NCBI RefSeq assembly: GCF_019711355.1
Contig: NZ_CP081297.1
Coordinates: 2,191,001-2,255,000, forward strand
Direction: 5' to 3'
DNA: 64,000 bases
Source: Qipengyuania psychrotolerans
Lineage (GTDB): Bacteria > Pseudomonadota > Alphaproteobacteria > Sphingomonadales > Sphingomonadaceae
A program made the translations under genes and the position numbers. Shown piece after piece: positions 30,770 through 39,109 of this stretch (position 1 is its first letter; every line of letters starts with the position of its first letter). The notes under the pieces were generated by a model, which searched no databases, was not told the origin of the DNA, and worked only from the letters and a program-made list of their open reading frames with translations.

Positions 30770-31537
30770 TCAGGCCGCCTGCGAGCCTACGAGCACGGCC
30801 TGCGGCTTGTTCGACGCGCGGGACGATTCCTCGGCGCTTGATGCCGCAATGATTGGCGAGTTTGCTGTTCCCGTGGCCGAAACACCTCTGTTGACGGCCC
30901 AGATCGCTGCTTGCGTGCGGTTCTGGACCATCAGCTTACGCAAGATCGCCTTCACGTGAACCTTCACGGTGGCTTCGCCGATTTCAAGGCGGCGGGCGAT
31001 GATCTTGTTTGGATAACCCTTCACCAGGCAATGCAACGTCTCGATCTCGCGCTCGGACAGGATTTTGCTGATCTCGGTTTCGGCGCGCGCATGATTGTTT
31101 GCGGCCATCGCCACGCTGGACAATTGTTCGACCAGCTTGCCGGGCACCACCTTCTCGCCGAGCGCCACCAGACGCAGGCTGCTGAGCAGCGATTCGCAGG
31201 CGATTTCTTTCAGGATGTAGCCATCCGCACCGGCTTGAAACGCCTCGATCAGGCATTCCATCTCGAGGTCGTCGTGAAGCAGTACGAGCCGTGAATGCGG
31301 CAGCAGTTCGCGCAGCTCTGTGACCTCTTCAGTCAAGTTGCGCGCAGCGCTTACATCGATGAGGATGAGTTCACATTCGTCGGGCTTATCATGCGGAGAC
31401 GAGGCGAGAAACGCTCGCGTATCGTGATGCAGGCCTTCAACAACGAAGTTATCTTCGTCGAGAATTCTTTTAAGGCCTTGGCTTACTATGGAATTCGCAC
31501 AAACAAGTGAAATATTGATCGGCAGTTCGACGTGCAT
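30770..31537 (-). CDS. LuxR/FixJ-type response regulator with atypical receiver
   Basis: This 255-residue protein has a receiver-like domain (residues about 8-125) with the phospho-acceptor position Asp61 in LILIDVS and the conserved Lys in GYILKE. The usual acidic pair near residue 13 is replaced by CANS, so metal-dependent phosphorylation may be lost or altered. The LuxR helix-turn-helix is complete (LSEREIETLHCLVKGYPNKIIARRLEIGEATVKVHVKAILRKL). The C-terminal tail of about 35 residues is Ser/Ala-rich. GGGG before ATG 31537 supports the start. No histidine kinase gene adjoins it. The targets are unknown; a palindrome 230 bases upstream could be an operator. Confidence 0.88.
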   Translation of the reverse strand: MHVELPINISLVCANSIVSQGLKRILDEDNFVVEGLHHDTRAFLASSPHDKPDECELILIDVSAARNLTEEVTELRELLPHSRLVLLHDDLEMECLIEAFQAGADGYILKEIACESLLSSLRLVALGEKVVPGKLVEQLSSVAMAANNHARAETEISKILSEREIETLHCLVKGYPNKIIARRLEIGEATVKVHVKAILRKLMVQNRTQAAIWAVNRGVSATGTANSPIIAASSAEESSRASNKPQAVLVGSQAA

Positions 31538-31918
31538 TGTCAGCACCCCCCAATAGAGTTTTGGACAATGCGACCTATTTATCATTTTGTATATGAAACG
31601 ACGCCGGCGGTTGATCCAACTCGGTCGCGCTTCCCCATTTTGATACCACCGGCCTGCAATCTTGTCGAATCCCCTTCAGCCCAACGGCCCGCGAATACTG
31701 CATCAAACCGTTGGTTAATATGAGGTTTTTTTATAATCAAAATTCGCGCCGAGGGCCGCGCTCGTCCCAAAATGGGACAGCAATTTCTCGGTAAATGTAA
31801 AATTTTTGAGGAAGTCTGCCGCCGAGTCGTTGCCTTTGGATAACGTTCTCATTTCCCGAAAGAATTTCTGCCGGTTCTATACAATTTTCCGTATTTGTTC
31901 GGTCAGGCTTGAGGGTGC
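31538..31918. promoter_or_regulatory. Divergent intergenic region with palindrome GTCCCAaaaTGGGAC
   Basis: These 381 A+T-richer bases separate the LuxR-type regulator from the APH-type gene. I see no gene here. A perfect inverted repeat, GTCCCA-AAA-TGGGAC, lies at 31764-31778 and is a plausible regulator binding site. A GAGGG Shine-Dalgarno for the downstream gene is at 31911-31915. Confidence 0.5.
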
Positions 31919-33295
31919 ATGCCAGTTGGTTCACAACTCACCCTTATGGGTGATGGAGACAAGGCAGGAAGCATCGAGCAGGGCTTGGCCAGGGCGCTGG
32001 CACGAATTGGCTTGCCCGGACCCGAAGAGATCACGCGGCTGACGGGCGGCGCGACGATGGAAAGCTGGCGGTTTTCAACCGCTGGTGAAGTGTTCGTCCT
32101 TCGCCGTGCACCGAGCCTCGATTTCATGAAAGACCGGCCATTCGGTCATGGCACCGAGGCCGCAATAATCCGGGCTGCACGCCAAGCCGGCGTCACCGCT
32201 CCGGAAGTGATCCTGAACCTTGAGGCGTCTGACGGGATCGGCAGCGGCTTTGTCATGCGCGCCCTTCCAGGGACACCCGATCCGCGAGCAATTCTTGCGA
32301 TGGAGCAGCCCGGCCGCATTCTGACCGAGGTGGCGCGCGATTTGGCCCGCATCCATTCGCTAGGACGTGGCGATGTTCCGCCGGATGTGCCGGAAATCGA
32401 CTATCGCGAAGGCGTAAATGCCCTGCGTCTACAGTTCGAGGAAGCGGGCGGTGACCGCCCGATCATTGCCCTGGGTCTACGCTGGTTGCTGGACAATATT
32501 CCGCAGCGGGAAGAGCCTGTCCTCAATCACGGAGACTACCGGCTCGGCAACATCCTGTGCGAAGACAGCCACCTGACCGGCGTTCTCGATTGGGAGCTGG
32601 CGCATTTCGGCGATCCCCACGAAGATCTGGCGTTCGGCTGCATGGCTGTGTGGCGCTTTGCGCGCTACGACCGCCCGGCATTGGGGCTGGGAAGCCTTGA
32701 TGATTATTTCGCCGCTTATGAAACTGAAAGCGGGCGCAAAGTCGACCCGGCGCGCTTCCGATTCTGGACCATCTACAGGACAATTTGGTGGGCCCTCGGT
32801 TGCCTGAAAATGGCGGCATATTGGCGCAGCGGTGAGGACCGGATGCTGGAACGGGTGGTGATTTCCCGCCGGACCAGTGAACAGGAACTCGACCTGCTGA
32901 TGCTGCTGGAGCAAGATGCCCCCGAGGAAGAGCGCGCGCGCAGGGTAATCCTGCCAGACATGTCCTGCATTTATCTGGGCGAGGCCAGCCAGCCGGAAAT
33001 GGCGACGGCAATCGCCGAATGGCTCGATACCCTCAAGGACAAGCTGACCGGGCATGATCGCTTCCAGCTAGCCGTCGCCCGCAATGCGCTCGGGATGATC
33101 GCGAGAGAGGCGGACCTGCTGCCTGCATCGCGTGATCTCTTGCTCGCAGAAGCCTTGCTGGCAGGAGAAAAGTCTTTGGCGTCGCCGCAACTGTTGGCCG
33201 AACTCAAGGCGATGGCGATCGAGAAACTCAGCGCTGACGTCCCGAAGTACCCCGCGCTTCGGGCCGCTCGTCAGAAATGGATCGGAGAACACTGA
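31919..33295 (+). CDS. APH-family phosphotransferase (ACAD10/11-like kinase) with C-terminal DUF6285-like domain
   Basis: This is a 458-residue protein. The N-terminal kinase-like domain has LTGGATMESWRFSTAGEVFVLRRAP, the catalytic loop LNHGDYRLGNIL (HGDxxxxN) and VLDWELAHFGDPHEDLAF (DWE). This is the branch fused in animals to ACAD10/ACAD11, which phosphorylate 4-hydroxyacyl-CoA. The C-terminal 120 residues are helical (about residues 340-455) and match what I recall as DUF6285. The acyl-CoA dehydrogenase gene follows with a one-base overlap, so the pair likely degrades hydroxylated fatty acids. ATG 31919 has GAGGG upstream. The role is inferred from the family pairing. Confidence 0.86.
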   Translation: MPVGSQLTLMGDGDKAGSIEQGLARALARIGLPGPEEITRLTGGATMESWRFSTAGEVFVLRRAPSLDFMKDRPFGHGTEAAIIRAARQAGVTAPEVILNLEASDGIGSGFVMRALPGTPDPRAILAMEQPGRILTEVARDLARIHSLGRGDVPPDVPEIDYREGVNALRLQFEEAGGDRPIIALGLRWLLDNIPQREEPVLNHGDYRLGNILCEDSHLTGVLDWELAHFGDPHEDLAFGCMAVWRFARYDRPALGLGSLDDYFAAYETESGRKVDPARFRFWTIYRTIWWALGCLKMAAYWRSGEDRMLERVVISRRTSEQELDLLMLLEQDAPEEERARRVILPDMSCIYLGEASQPEMATAIAEWLDTLKDKLTGHDRFQLAVARNALGMIAREADLLPASRDLLLAEALLAGEKSLASPQLLAELKAMAIEKLSADVPKYPALRAARQKWIGEH

Positions 33296-34581
33296 TGGAC
33301 TTCACTATTCCGCAGCCGCTGGAAGAATATTACGCCGAGCTCGAGCGCTTCATCGAAGCCGCGATAGAGCCGCTAGTGGCCAAGGACGACAACATCCGGT
33401 TCTTCGATCACCGGCGCGAGAACGCACGAACAGATTGGGACCGCGAAGGACTGCCCAACCATGAATGGGAAGACCTGCTTCGCCAAGCGCGCAAGGCAGC
33501 GGACGAGGCCGGGCACTGGCGGTTCTCCGCCCCGAAGAAATTTGGCGGCAAGGATGGGTCGAACCTCTGGATGGCAGTGATCCGTGACCGGTTTGCCCAG
33601 CGCGGTCTTGGCCTCCACAATGACCTCCAGAACGAACACTCGATTGTCGGCAATTTCCCGTTTGTCGCCATGTTCGAAACTTTCGGCACCGAAGAACAGA
33701 AGCAGGAGTTTATCCTCGGCGGATTTGAGGGCACGCGCCGGGTCGCCTTCGGCCTGACCGAACCTGACCATGGCAGCGACGCGACACATATGGAAACGCG
33801 CGCGGTGCGCGAAACGCGCGATGGCGTCGAAGGCTGGCGGATCGACGGCGAGAAAATGTGGATCACCGGCATGCATGTGGCCACTCATTGCGCGCTCTTC
33901 GCCCGCACAGACGGAGAAGACGGCAATGCGCGCGGCATCACCTGCTTCCTCGTGCCCAATCCGACCGACGGTCTGAAAATCGAAGAGTGGATGTGGACTT
34001 TCAACATGCCCACAGATCACCCCCGCCTGTCGTTCACCAATGTCTGGGTGCCTGACAGCGCAGTACTGGGCCAGAAAGGCAAGGGTCTCTCTCTGGCGCA
34101 GAGTTTTGTCCACCAGAACCGCATCCGGCAGGCGGCATCAAGCCTCGGCGCAGCGCAATACTGCATCGAGGAGAGCGTCAAATACGCCCGCCAGCGCAAG
34201 CCGTTTGGCGAAGAACTGGCGCGCAACCAGGCAATCCAGTTCCCGCTCGTCGAGCTTGCCACCCAGTGCGAAATGCTGCGCCTGTTGATCTACAAGACGG
34301 CATGGGAAATGGACAATATGCCGCATGAGCAGATCGAGCGAACGATCTCCGACAAGGTGAGCATGTGCAATTACTGGGCGAACCGGCTGGTGTGCGAAGC
34401 TGCAGACAGGGCGATGCAGGTGCACGGGGGCATCGGGTATTCACGGCACAAGCCGTTCGAGCATATCTATCGTCATCACCGCCGCTACCGGATCACCGAA
34501 GGCGCGGAGGAAATCCAGATGCGCAAGGTCGCGGCTTACCTGTTCGGCTATCTCGGTCCCAAACGCGACGCTACGGCATAG
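33295..34581 (+). CDS. Acyl-CoA dehydrogenase (ACAD10/11-like)
   Basis: This is a 428-residue flavoprotein dehydrogenase. FAD and substrate signatures are FGLTEPDHGSDATHMETRAV, KMWITGMHVATHCALFART and the C-terminal VHGGIGYSRHKPFEHIYRHHRRYRITEGAEEIQMRKVAAYLFG. It overlaps the APH-type gene by one base (TGATG), reproducing as two genes the kinase plus dehydrogenase fusion of ACAD10/11. The likely role is conversion of a phosphorylated 4-hydroxyacyl-CoA to an enoyl-CoA. The family is confident and the substrate inferred. Confidence 0.92.
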   Translation: MDFTIPQPLEEYYAELERFIEAAIEPLVAKDDNIRFFDHRRENARTDWDREGLPNHEWEDLLRQARKAADEAGHWRFSAPKKFGGKDGSNLWMAVIRDRFAQRGLGLHNDLQNEHSIVGNFPFVAMFETFGTEEQKQEFILGGFEGTRRVAFGLTEPDHGSDATHMETRAVRETRDGVEGWRIDGEKMWITGMHVATHCALFARTDGEDGNARGITCFLVPNPTDGLKIEEWMWTFNMPTDHPRLSFTNVWVPDSAVLGQKGKGLSLAQSFVHQNRIRQAASSLGAAQYCIEESVKYARQRKPFGEELARNQAIQFPLVELATQCEMLRLLIYKTAWEMDNMPHEQIERTISDKVSMCNYWANRLVCEAADRAMQVHGGIGYSRHKPFEHIYRHHRRYRITEGAEEIQMRKVAAYLFGYLGPKRDATA

Positions 34582-34647
34582 GCTTTCCTTGCGCGAGGCG
34601 TGCCTTTCACTATAGCGGCGCGCAACTCAATTCATCGGAGCATGCAA

Positions 34648-35676
34648 GTGAAGGCGCTGGTCAAAGCGAAAGCGGAAAAGGGCCTCTGGCTCAAGGATGT
34701 AGCCGAGCCCGAGGTCGGTCCCAATGATGTGAAGGTGAAAATCCTCCGCACGGCAATCTGCGGCACCGACATGCACATCTGGAACTGGGACGAATGGGCC
34801 CAGCGCACCATTCCCGTGCCGATGACCGTGGGCCACGAATTTGCCGGCCGGATCGTGGAATTCGGCGACAATGTCTCAGGCTTCGAAGTTGGCCAGATCG
34901 TATCGGGCGAAGGCCACGTCGTATGCGGTCGCTGCCGCAATTGCATGGCAGGCCGCCGCCACATGTGCGCCGACGCCCAGGGGATCGGCGTTAATCGGTC
35001 AGGTGCATTTGCCGAATACCTCGTCCTGCCCGCGGCCAATATCTGGGTGCATGATCAAGACATCGACCTCGACATCGCCTCGATCTTCGACCCCTATGGC
35101 AACGCTGTCCATACGGCACTGCAATTCGATGTGCTTGGCGAAGATGTTCTGGTGGTCGGCGCGGGCCCCATCGGCATTATGGCCGCCGCCGTCTGCCGCC
35201 ATGCCGGTGCGCGCCACGTCGTGGTGAGCGACCTCAACGAAGACCGCCTGAAGCTGGCCGCCCAGATGGGCGCGACAGCCACGGTCAATCCGACCAAGCG
35301 TAAGATCGAAGACGTGCAGAAAGAGCTCGGCATGAACGAGGGCTTCGATGTCGGCCTCGAGATGTCGGGCTCGCACCCCGGCTTTGCTTCGCTGATCGAC
35401 AACATGGCGCATGGCGGCAAGGTCGCCATTCTTGGCCTTCCGGCTGAAGCCCCGACGATCGACATGGACAAGGTCATCTTCAACATGCTGACGCTGAAGG
35501 GCGTCTATGGCCGCGAGATTTTCGAGACTTGGTACAAGATGTCCGTTTTCATCCAGTCCGGCCTCGATCTCTCGCCGATTATCACTCACCGCCTGCCGGT
35601 CGACCGCTTCGAGGAAGGCTTCGCCGCCATGGCCTCGGGCGAAGCGTGCAAGGTCGTGCTGAACTGGGAAAGCTGA
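34648..35676 (+). CDS. tdh: L-threonine 3-dehydrogenase
   Basis: This 342-residue zinc-dependent medium-chain dehydrogenase oxidises L-threonine to 2-amino-3-oxobutyrate. Motifs are [15 protein letters not shown] and GHEFAG (catalytic zinc), [15 protein letters not shown] (structural zinc) and [18 protein letters not shown] (NAD). The Kbl gene follows after ten bases, confirming the pathway. I prefer GTG 34648 (protein [12 protein letters not shown]), which lies seven bases after GGAG and matches E. coli Tdh in start and length. An ATG at 34642 would sit almost on the Shine-Dalgarno. The call is certain; the start is an inference. Confidence 0.95.
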   Translation: MKALVKAKAEKGLWLKDVAEPEVGPNDVKVKILRTAICGTDMHIWNWDEWAQRTIPVPMTVGHEFAGRIVEFGDNVSGFEVGQIVSGEGHVVCGRCRNCMAGRRHMCADAQGIGVNRSGAFAEYLVLPAANIWVHDQDIDLDIASIFDPYGNAVHTALQFDVLGEDVLVVGAGPIGIMAAAVCRHAGARHVVVSDLNEDRLKLAAQMGATATVNPTKRKIEDVQKELGMNEGFDVGLEMSGSHPGFASLIDNMAHGGKVAILGLPAEAPTIDMDKVIFNMLTLKGVYGREIFETWYKMSVFIQSGLDLSPIITHRLPVDRFEEGFAAMASGEACKVVLNWES

Positions 35677-35686
35677 GAGACTACTG

Positions 35687-36868
35687 ATGAACCAGCGTTT
35701 TTACGAACATCTCGCGCATGAACTGGATTCCATTGAGGAACAGGGCCTGCTCAAGTCAGAACAGAACATCACCTCCGCGCAAAGCGGCACTGTCGAGCTG
35801 GGCGATCGCACTGTAATCAACCTGTGCGCGAACAATTACCTTGGCCTGGCCGATAACGAGGAAATCTGCGCGGCGGCGCGCGAAGGCATCGACACGCATG
35901 GTTTCGGCATGGCGTCTGTCCGCTTCATCTGCGGCACTCAGGACATTCACAAGCAGCTGGAACAGAGCATTTCGGATTTCGTCGGTTTTGAGGACACCAT
36001 CCTCTACCCGTCATGTTTCGATGCCAATGCAGGCCTGTTCGAAACACTGCTGACGGCAGAAGACGCGGTCATTTCCGATGCTCTCAACCACGCCAGCATC
36101 ATCGACGGCGTTCGCCTCTGCAAGGCCAAGCGTTACCGCTACGCCAATAATGACATGGGCGAGCTGGAAGAGCGGCTGAAAGAAGCCGACGCCGCTGGTG
36201 CGCGCTTCAAGCTCATCACCACCGACGGCGTGTTCTCGATGGACGGCTTCATCTCGCGCCTCGACGAGATCTGCGACCTGGCAGAAAAGTATGACGCTCT
36301 CGTCCATTTCGACGATTGCCACGCCACCGGCTTCCTTGGCGAAAACGGACGCGGCACGCATGAATATCGCGGCTGCATGGACCGGGTCGACATCACCACC
36401 GGCACGCTTGGCAAAGCGCTTGGCGGAGCCAGCGGCGGCTATACCAGCGCGCGTCCCGAAATCGTTTCCATCCTGCGCCAGCGTTCGCGGCCCTACCTGT
36501 TCTCGAATTCGGTCGCACCGCCCGTGGTTGCCGGATCCATCAAGGCGCTCGAACTGGCCCGCCGTGGCGAACAGCGCGCCAAGCTGTGGGATAACACGCG
36601 CTATTTCCGCGAGCGTTTGGAAGAAGAAGGGTTCGACGTCCTGCCCGGCGAACATCCGATCATCCCGATCATGCTCTATGATGCCAAGGTCGCATCGCAA
36701 TTTGCCGCGCATTCACGCGCAGCAGGCGTGTTCGTCACCGCGTTTTCTTTCCCGGTGGTCCCCAAAGAACAGGCGCGCATCCGCACGCAGATGTCTTCGG
36801 CTGTTTCGCGTGATCAAATTGATCAGGCCCTCACGGTCTTTGGCGAGGCACGCGCCGCGCTGGGATAA
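35687..36868 (+). CDS. kbl: Glycine C-acetyltransferase (2-amino-3-ketobutyrate CoA ligase)
   Basis: This 393-residue PLP enzyme cleaves 2-amino-3-oxobutyrate with CoA to glycine and acetyl-CoA. It shows [59 protein letters not shown] and the PLP lysine in [14 protein letters not shown]. It forms the two-step threonine degradation operon with tdh. A long hairpin follows 35 bases after the stop. The call is certain. Confidence 0.96.
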   Translation: MNQRFYEHLAHELDSIEEQGLLKSEQNITSAQSGTVELGDRTVINLCANNYLGLADNEEICAAAREGIDTHGFGMASVRFICGTQDIHKQLEQSISDFVGFEDTILYPSCFDANAGLFETLLTAEDAVISDALNHASIIDGVRLCKAKRYRYANNDMGELEERLKEADAAGARFKLITTDGVFSMDGFISRLDEICDLAEKYDALVHFDDCHATGFLGENGRGTHEYRGCMDRVDITTGTLGKALGGASGGYTSARPEIVSILRQRSRPYLFSNSVAPPVVAGSIKALELARRGEQRAKLWDNTRYFRERLEEEGFDVLPGEHPIIPIMLYDAKVASQFAAHSRAAGVFVTAFSFPVVPKEQARIRTQMSSAVSRDQIDQALTVFGEARAALG

Positions 36869-36903
36869 ATTACGGCAAGTTCTTTGATTTTCAAAGGCTG
36901 CGC

Positions 36904-36935
36904 GGGCGGCTGGAACGAGACAGTTCCAGCCGCCC
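36904..36935 (+). terminator. Terminator-like hairpin after kbl
   Basis: A perfect 13-bp stem (36904-36916 with 36923-36935) and a six-base loop GAGACA are followed by GATTTGCATT rather than a clean T run. It is very stable and probably ends the tdh-kbl transcript. Confidence 0.75.
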
Positions 36936-37052
36936 GATTTGCATTGTCTGGCGCTCTACCTATGCTTGGCCGCTTCTGACGCCGCCGAACGCGGCGCACA
37001 CTAGGGCCGAAAATCCGGGTCGCAAACCAAGCCTGAGAGCATCTCCATCACA

Positions 37053-38735
37053 ATGAATCCTACAGACGCACCGATAGCGCCTCCACTCGTCGACCTGCCA
37101 ATCAACACTCACGACAAAGGCTTTTACGACGGGTTCAGCCGAGCGGTCACCATACCGTCCAAGATCATTGTATCGCTGATCATCATGTGGGCGATCTTCT
37201 TCCCGGTGAGCGCCAACAAGACACTGACAGCTGCCAACTCCAGCATCATTTCGTCTTTCTCCGGCTGGTACGTCTATCTCGTGGCATTCCTGATGCTGTG
37301 TTGCCTGGTCGTGGCAGTGTTGCCGCAAACAGGGCGCCTTAGGATCGGAGCGGCGGAAGAGGGTCCTGAATTTTCCCGCTTCTCGTGGTTCGCGATGCTC
37401 TTCGGTGCCGGCATCGGCATCGGGATGCTGACGTACTCTACCGGCGAACCAATGGCGCATTTCGCCAACAATCCGGACATCATCCGCGGCACGATCGCGC
37501 CGCTTACTGCCGAGGCCGTCCGGCCCGCTTACGAGTATACATTCCTGCACTGGGGTTTTGCAGCATGGGGCACCTATGCCCTGGTTGGTCTGTCGATCGG
37601 CTATGTTTCCTATCGGCGCGGTCTTCCGCTGACCATTCGGTCAGCATTGGCACCGCTGTTCGGCAAATGGATGTCCGGCTTTGCTGGCCATATCGTGGAC
37701 ATCGTCGCTGTCGTGGCAACCATTCTGGGGGTCGCCGTGACTATGGGTCTGGGGGTCGAACAGTTCATCGCCGGTCTCGCAAGGCTGGGCATGGGCGAAT
37801 GGCTGCTTGATACGGATGGCTCATCCTCCGCAATCGCGATTGTCCTCGCGCTCGTGATCCTCGTCGGCGCTTCGACAATCAGCGCGCTGTCCGGCGTGGG
37901 CCGCGGGATCAAGTGGCTGTCGAACATCAACATGGCTCTTTCAATCATGCTGGTTGCTCTGTTCGCGATTGTCGGTTCAGGCATCTTCGGCCTGAAGCTG
38001 CTTGGCGTGGGGCTATACGATTACTTCCGGACTCTGATCCCGAACTCGCTTTCGCTGTTCTCGGACACTGGCACTGAAGTCAGCGCTGCATTAGTGCAGT
38101 GGCAACTCGACTGGTCGGTGTTTTATTGGGCGTGGTGGATCGCCTTTGCGCCCTTTGTCGGCATGTTCATCGCCCGCATTTCTCGCGGCCGGACCGTGCG
38201 CGAATATGTGCTTGGTGTGGTTCTTGTCCCTTCGCTGATGTGCTTTGTCTGGATGACTATCGTCGGGGGAACAGCGATCGACCTGGAACTGAGCGGCGTC
38301 GCACAGGGCGCAATCGTCGAGACAGGCATTTCGGACCAGCTTTACGCGACGCTGGCGGTCATGCTCAGTCCCGGGGTCGCCTCTCTGGTTTCCGGCCTCG
38401 TCGTGATCCTGCTGATGACGTATCTCGTAACCTCTGCGGACAGCGCAATCCTGATCGTGAACACGATCAACGGCGCAGGCGAAACTACTGGCGAACGCAA
38501 TCGCCACATTGTCTTCTGGGGCGCGGCACTGGCCTTCGTCGTCGGCAGCATGCTGATCCTTGGGGGTATCGATGCCATCCGGATCACCATGATTATCGGG
38601 GCGCTGCCCTTCTCCTTCGTGGTGGCCCTGATGGCAGTCAGCATCCTCAAGGCAATTGCGTTTGATATCGTGCGCAAGCGGTACGGCGTGCCCACTACTG
38701 CCGAGGCATGCGCAGAGCACGCACCAGCCAAGTAA
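37053..38735 (+). CDS. BCCT-family betaine/choline/carnitine transporter
   Basis: This 560-residue transporter has twelve predicted membrane helices and is a likely importer of a quaternary ammonium compound for osmoprotection or catabolism. The TM3 motif reads MLFGAGIGIGMLTYSTGEP, with the Gly-rich unwound stretch of the family. FLHWGFAAWGTYALVG and WQLDWSVFYWAWWIAFAPFVGMFIARISRGRTVREY hold the aromatic box and the BCCT signature. The N-terminal tail is about 35 residues and the C-terminal tail short, so an osmosensing tail like that of BetP is absent. The gene stands alone between the kbl hairpin and a long intergenic region. The substrate is not determined. Confidence 0.92.
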   Translation: MNPTDAPIAPPLVDLPINTHDKGFYDGFSRAVTIPSKIIVSLIIMWAIFFPVSANKTLTAANSSIISSFSGWYVYLVAFLMLCCLVVAVLPQTGRLRIGAAEEGPEFSRFSWFAMLFGAGIGIGMLTYSTGEPMAHFANNPDIIRGTIAPLTAEAVRPAYEYTFLHWGFAAWGTYALVGLSIGYVSYRRGLPLTIRSALAPLFGKWMSGFAGHIVDIVAVVATILGVAVTMGLGVEQFIAGLARLGMGEWLLDTDGSSSAIAIVLALVILVGASTISALSGVGRGIKWLSNINMALSIMLVALFAIVGSGIFGLKLLGVGLYDYFRTLIPNSLSLFSDTGTEVSAALVQWQLDWSVFYWAWWIAFAPFVGMFIARISRGRTVREYVLGVVLVPSLMCFVWMTIVGGTAIDLELSGVAQGAIVETGISDQLYATLAVMLSPGVASLVSGLVVILLMTYLVTSADSAILIVNTINGAGETTGERNRHIVFWGAALAFVVGSMLILGGIDAIRITMIIGALPFSFVVALMAVSILKAIAFDIVRKRYGVPTTAEACAEHAPAK

Positions 38736-39109
38736 CGAAGCAAGCATAGGTTTATGTAATCATCTCAGGCGGCATGACCCGCCGACGTTACTTCTTGACC
38801 GTACTTGGCTTTAGATTACGATAAAACCGCTTCTTTTGAGTATACTCTCATAAATTCCGGTATATATTTGAATATACGTGATACCTTCCAATATAAATTA
38901 AATCAGCATCTCTCGGTGTTGTTCTAATGCAACAGTGAAAAACGTTTCCCTTGTATCTTACGGTGTGCGCTGTGGTGATCGACCAGTTCGGTCGCTAGGG
39001 CGTGCGCAACGCGCGCTATACGTAAAACCGAAGCGCGAATGTTTTGACGCCACCTTTGGTGTTCAATCGAGATAACCGGATTTCGCAATCCAAGAGGGGC
39101 TATCCAGTC
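38736..39109. promoter_or_regulatory. Intergenic region upstream of the TonB receptor, with palindromes
   Basis: This is a 374-base A+T-rich stretch without a recognisable gene. It holds the palindrome GAGTATACTC (38838-38847) and the inverted repeat GTATAT-ATTTGA-ATATAC (38860-38877), 12 bases apart. Either could be a regulator site for the receptor gene. AGAGGGG at 39093-39099 is the Shine-Dalgarno of the next gene. Confidence 0.45.
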
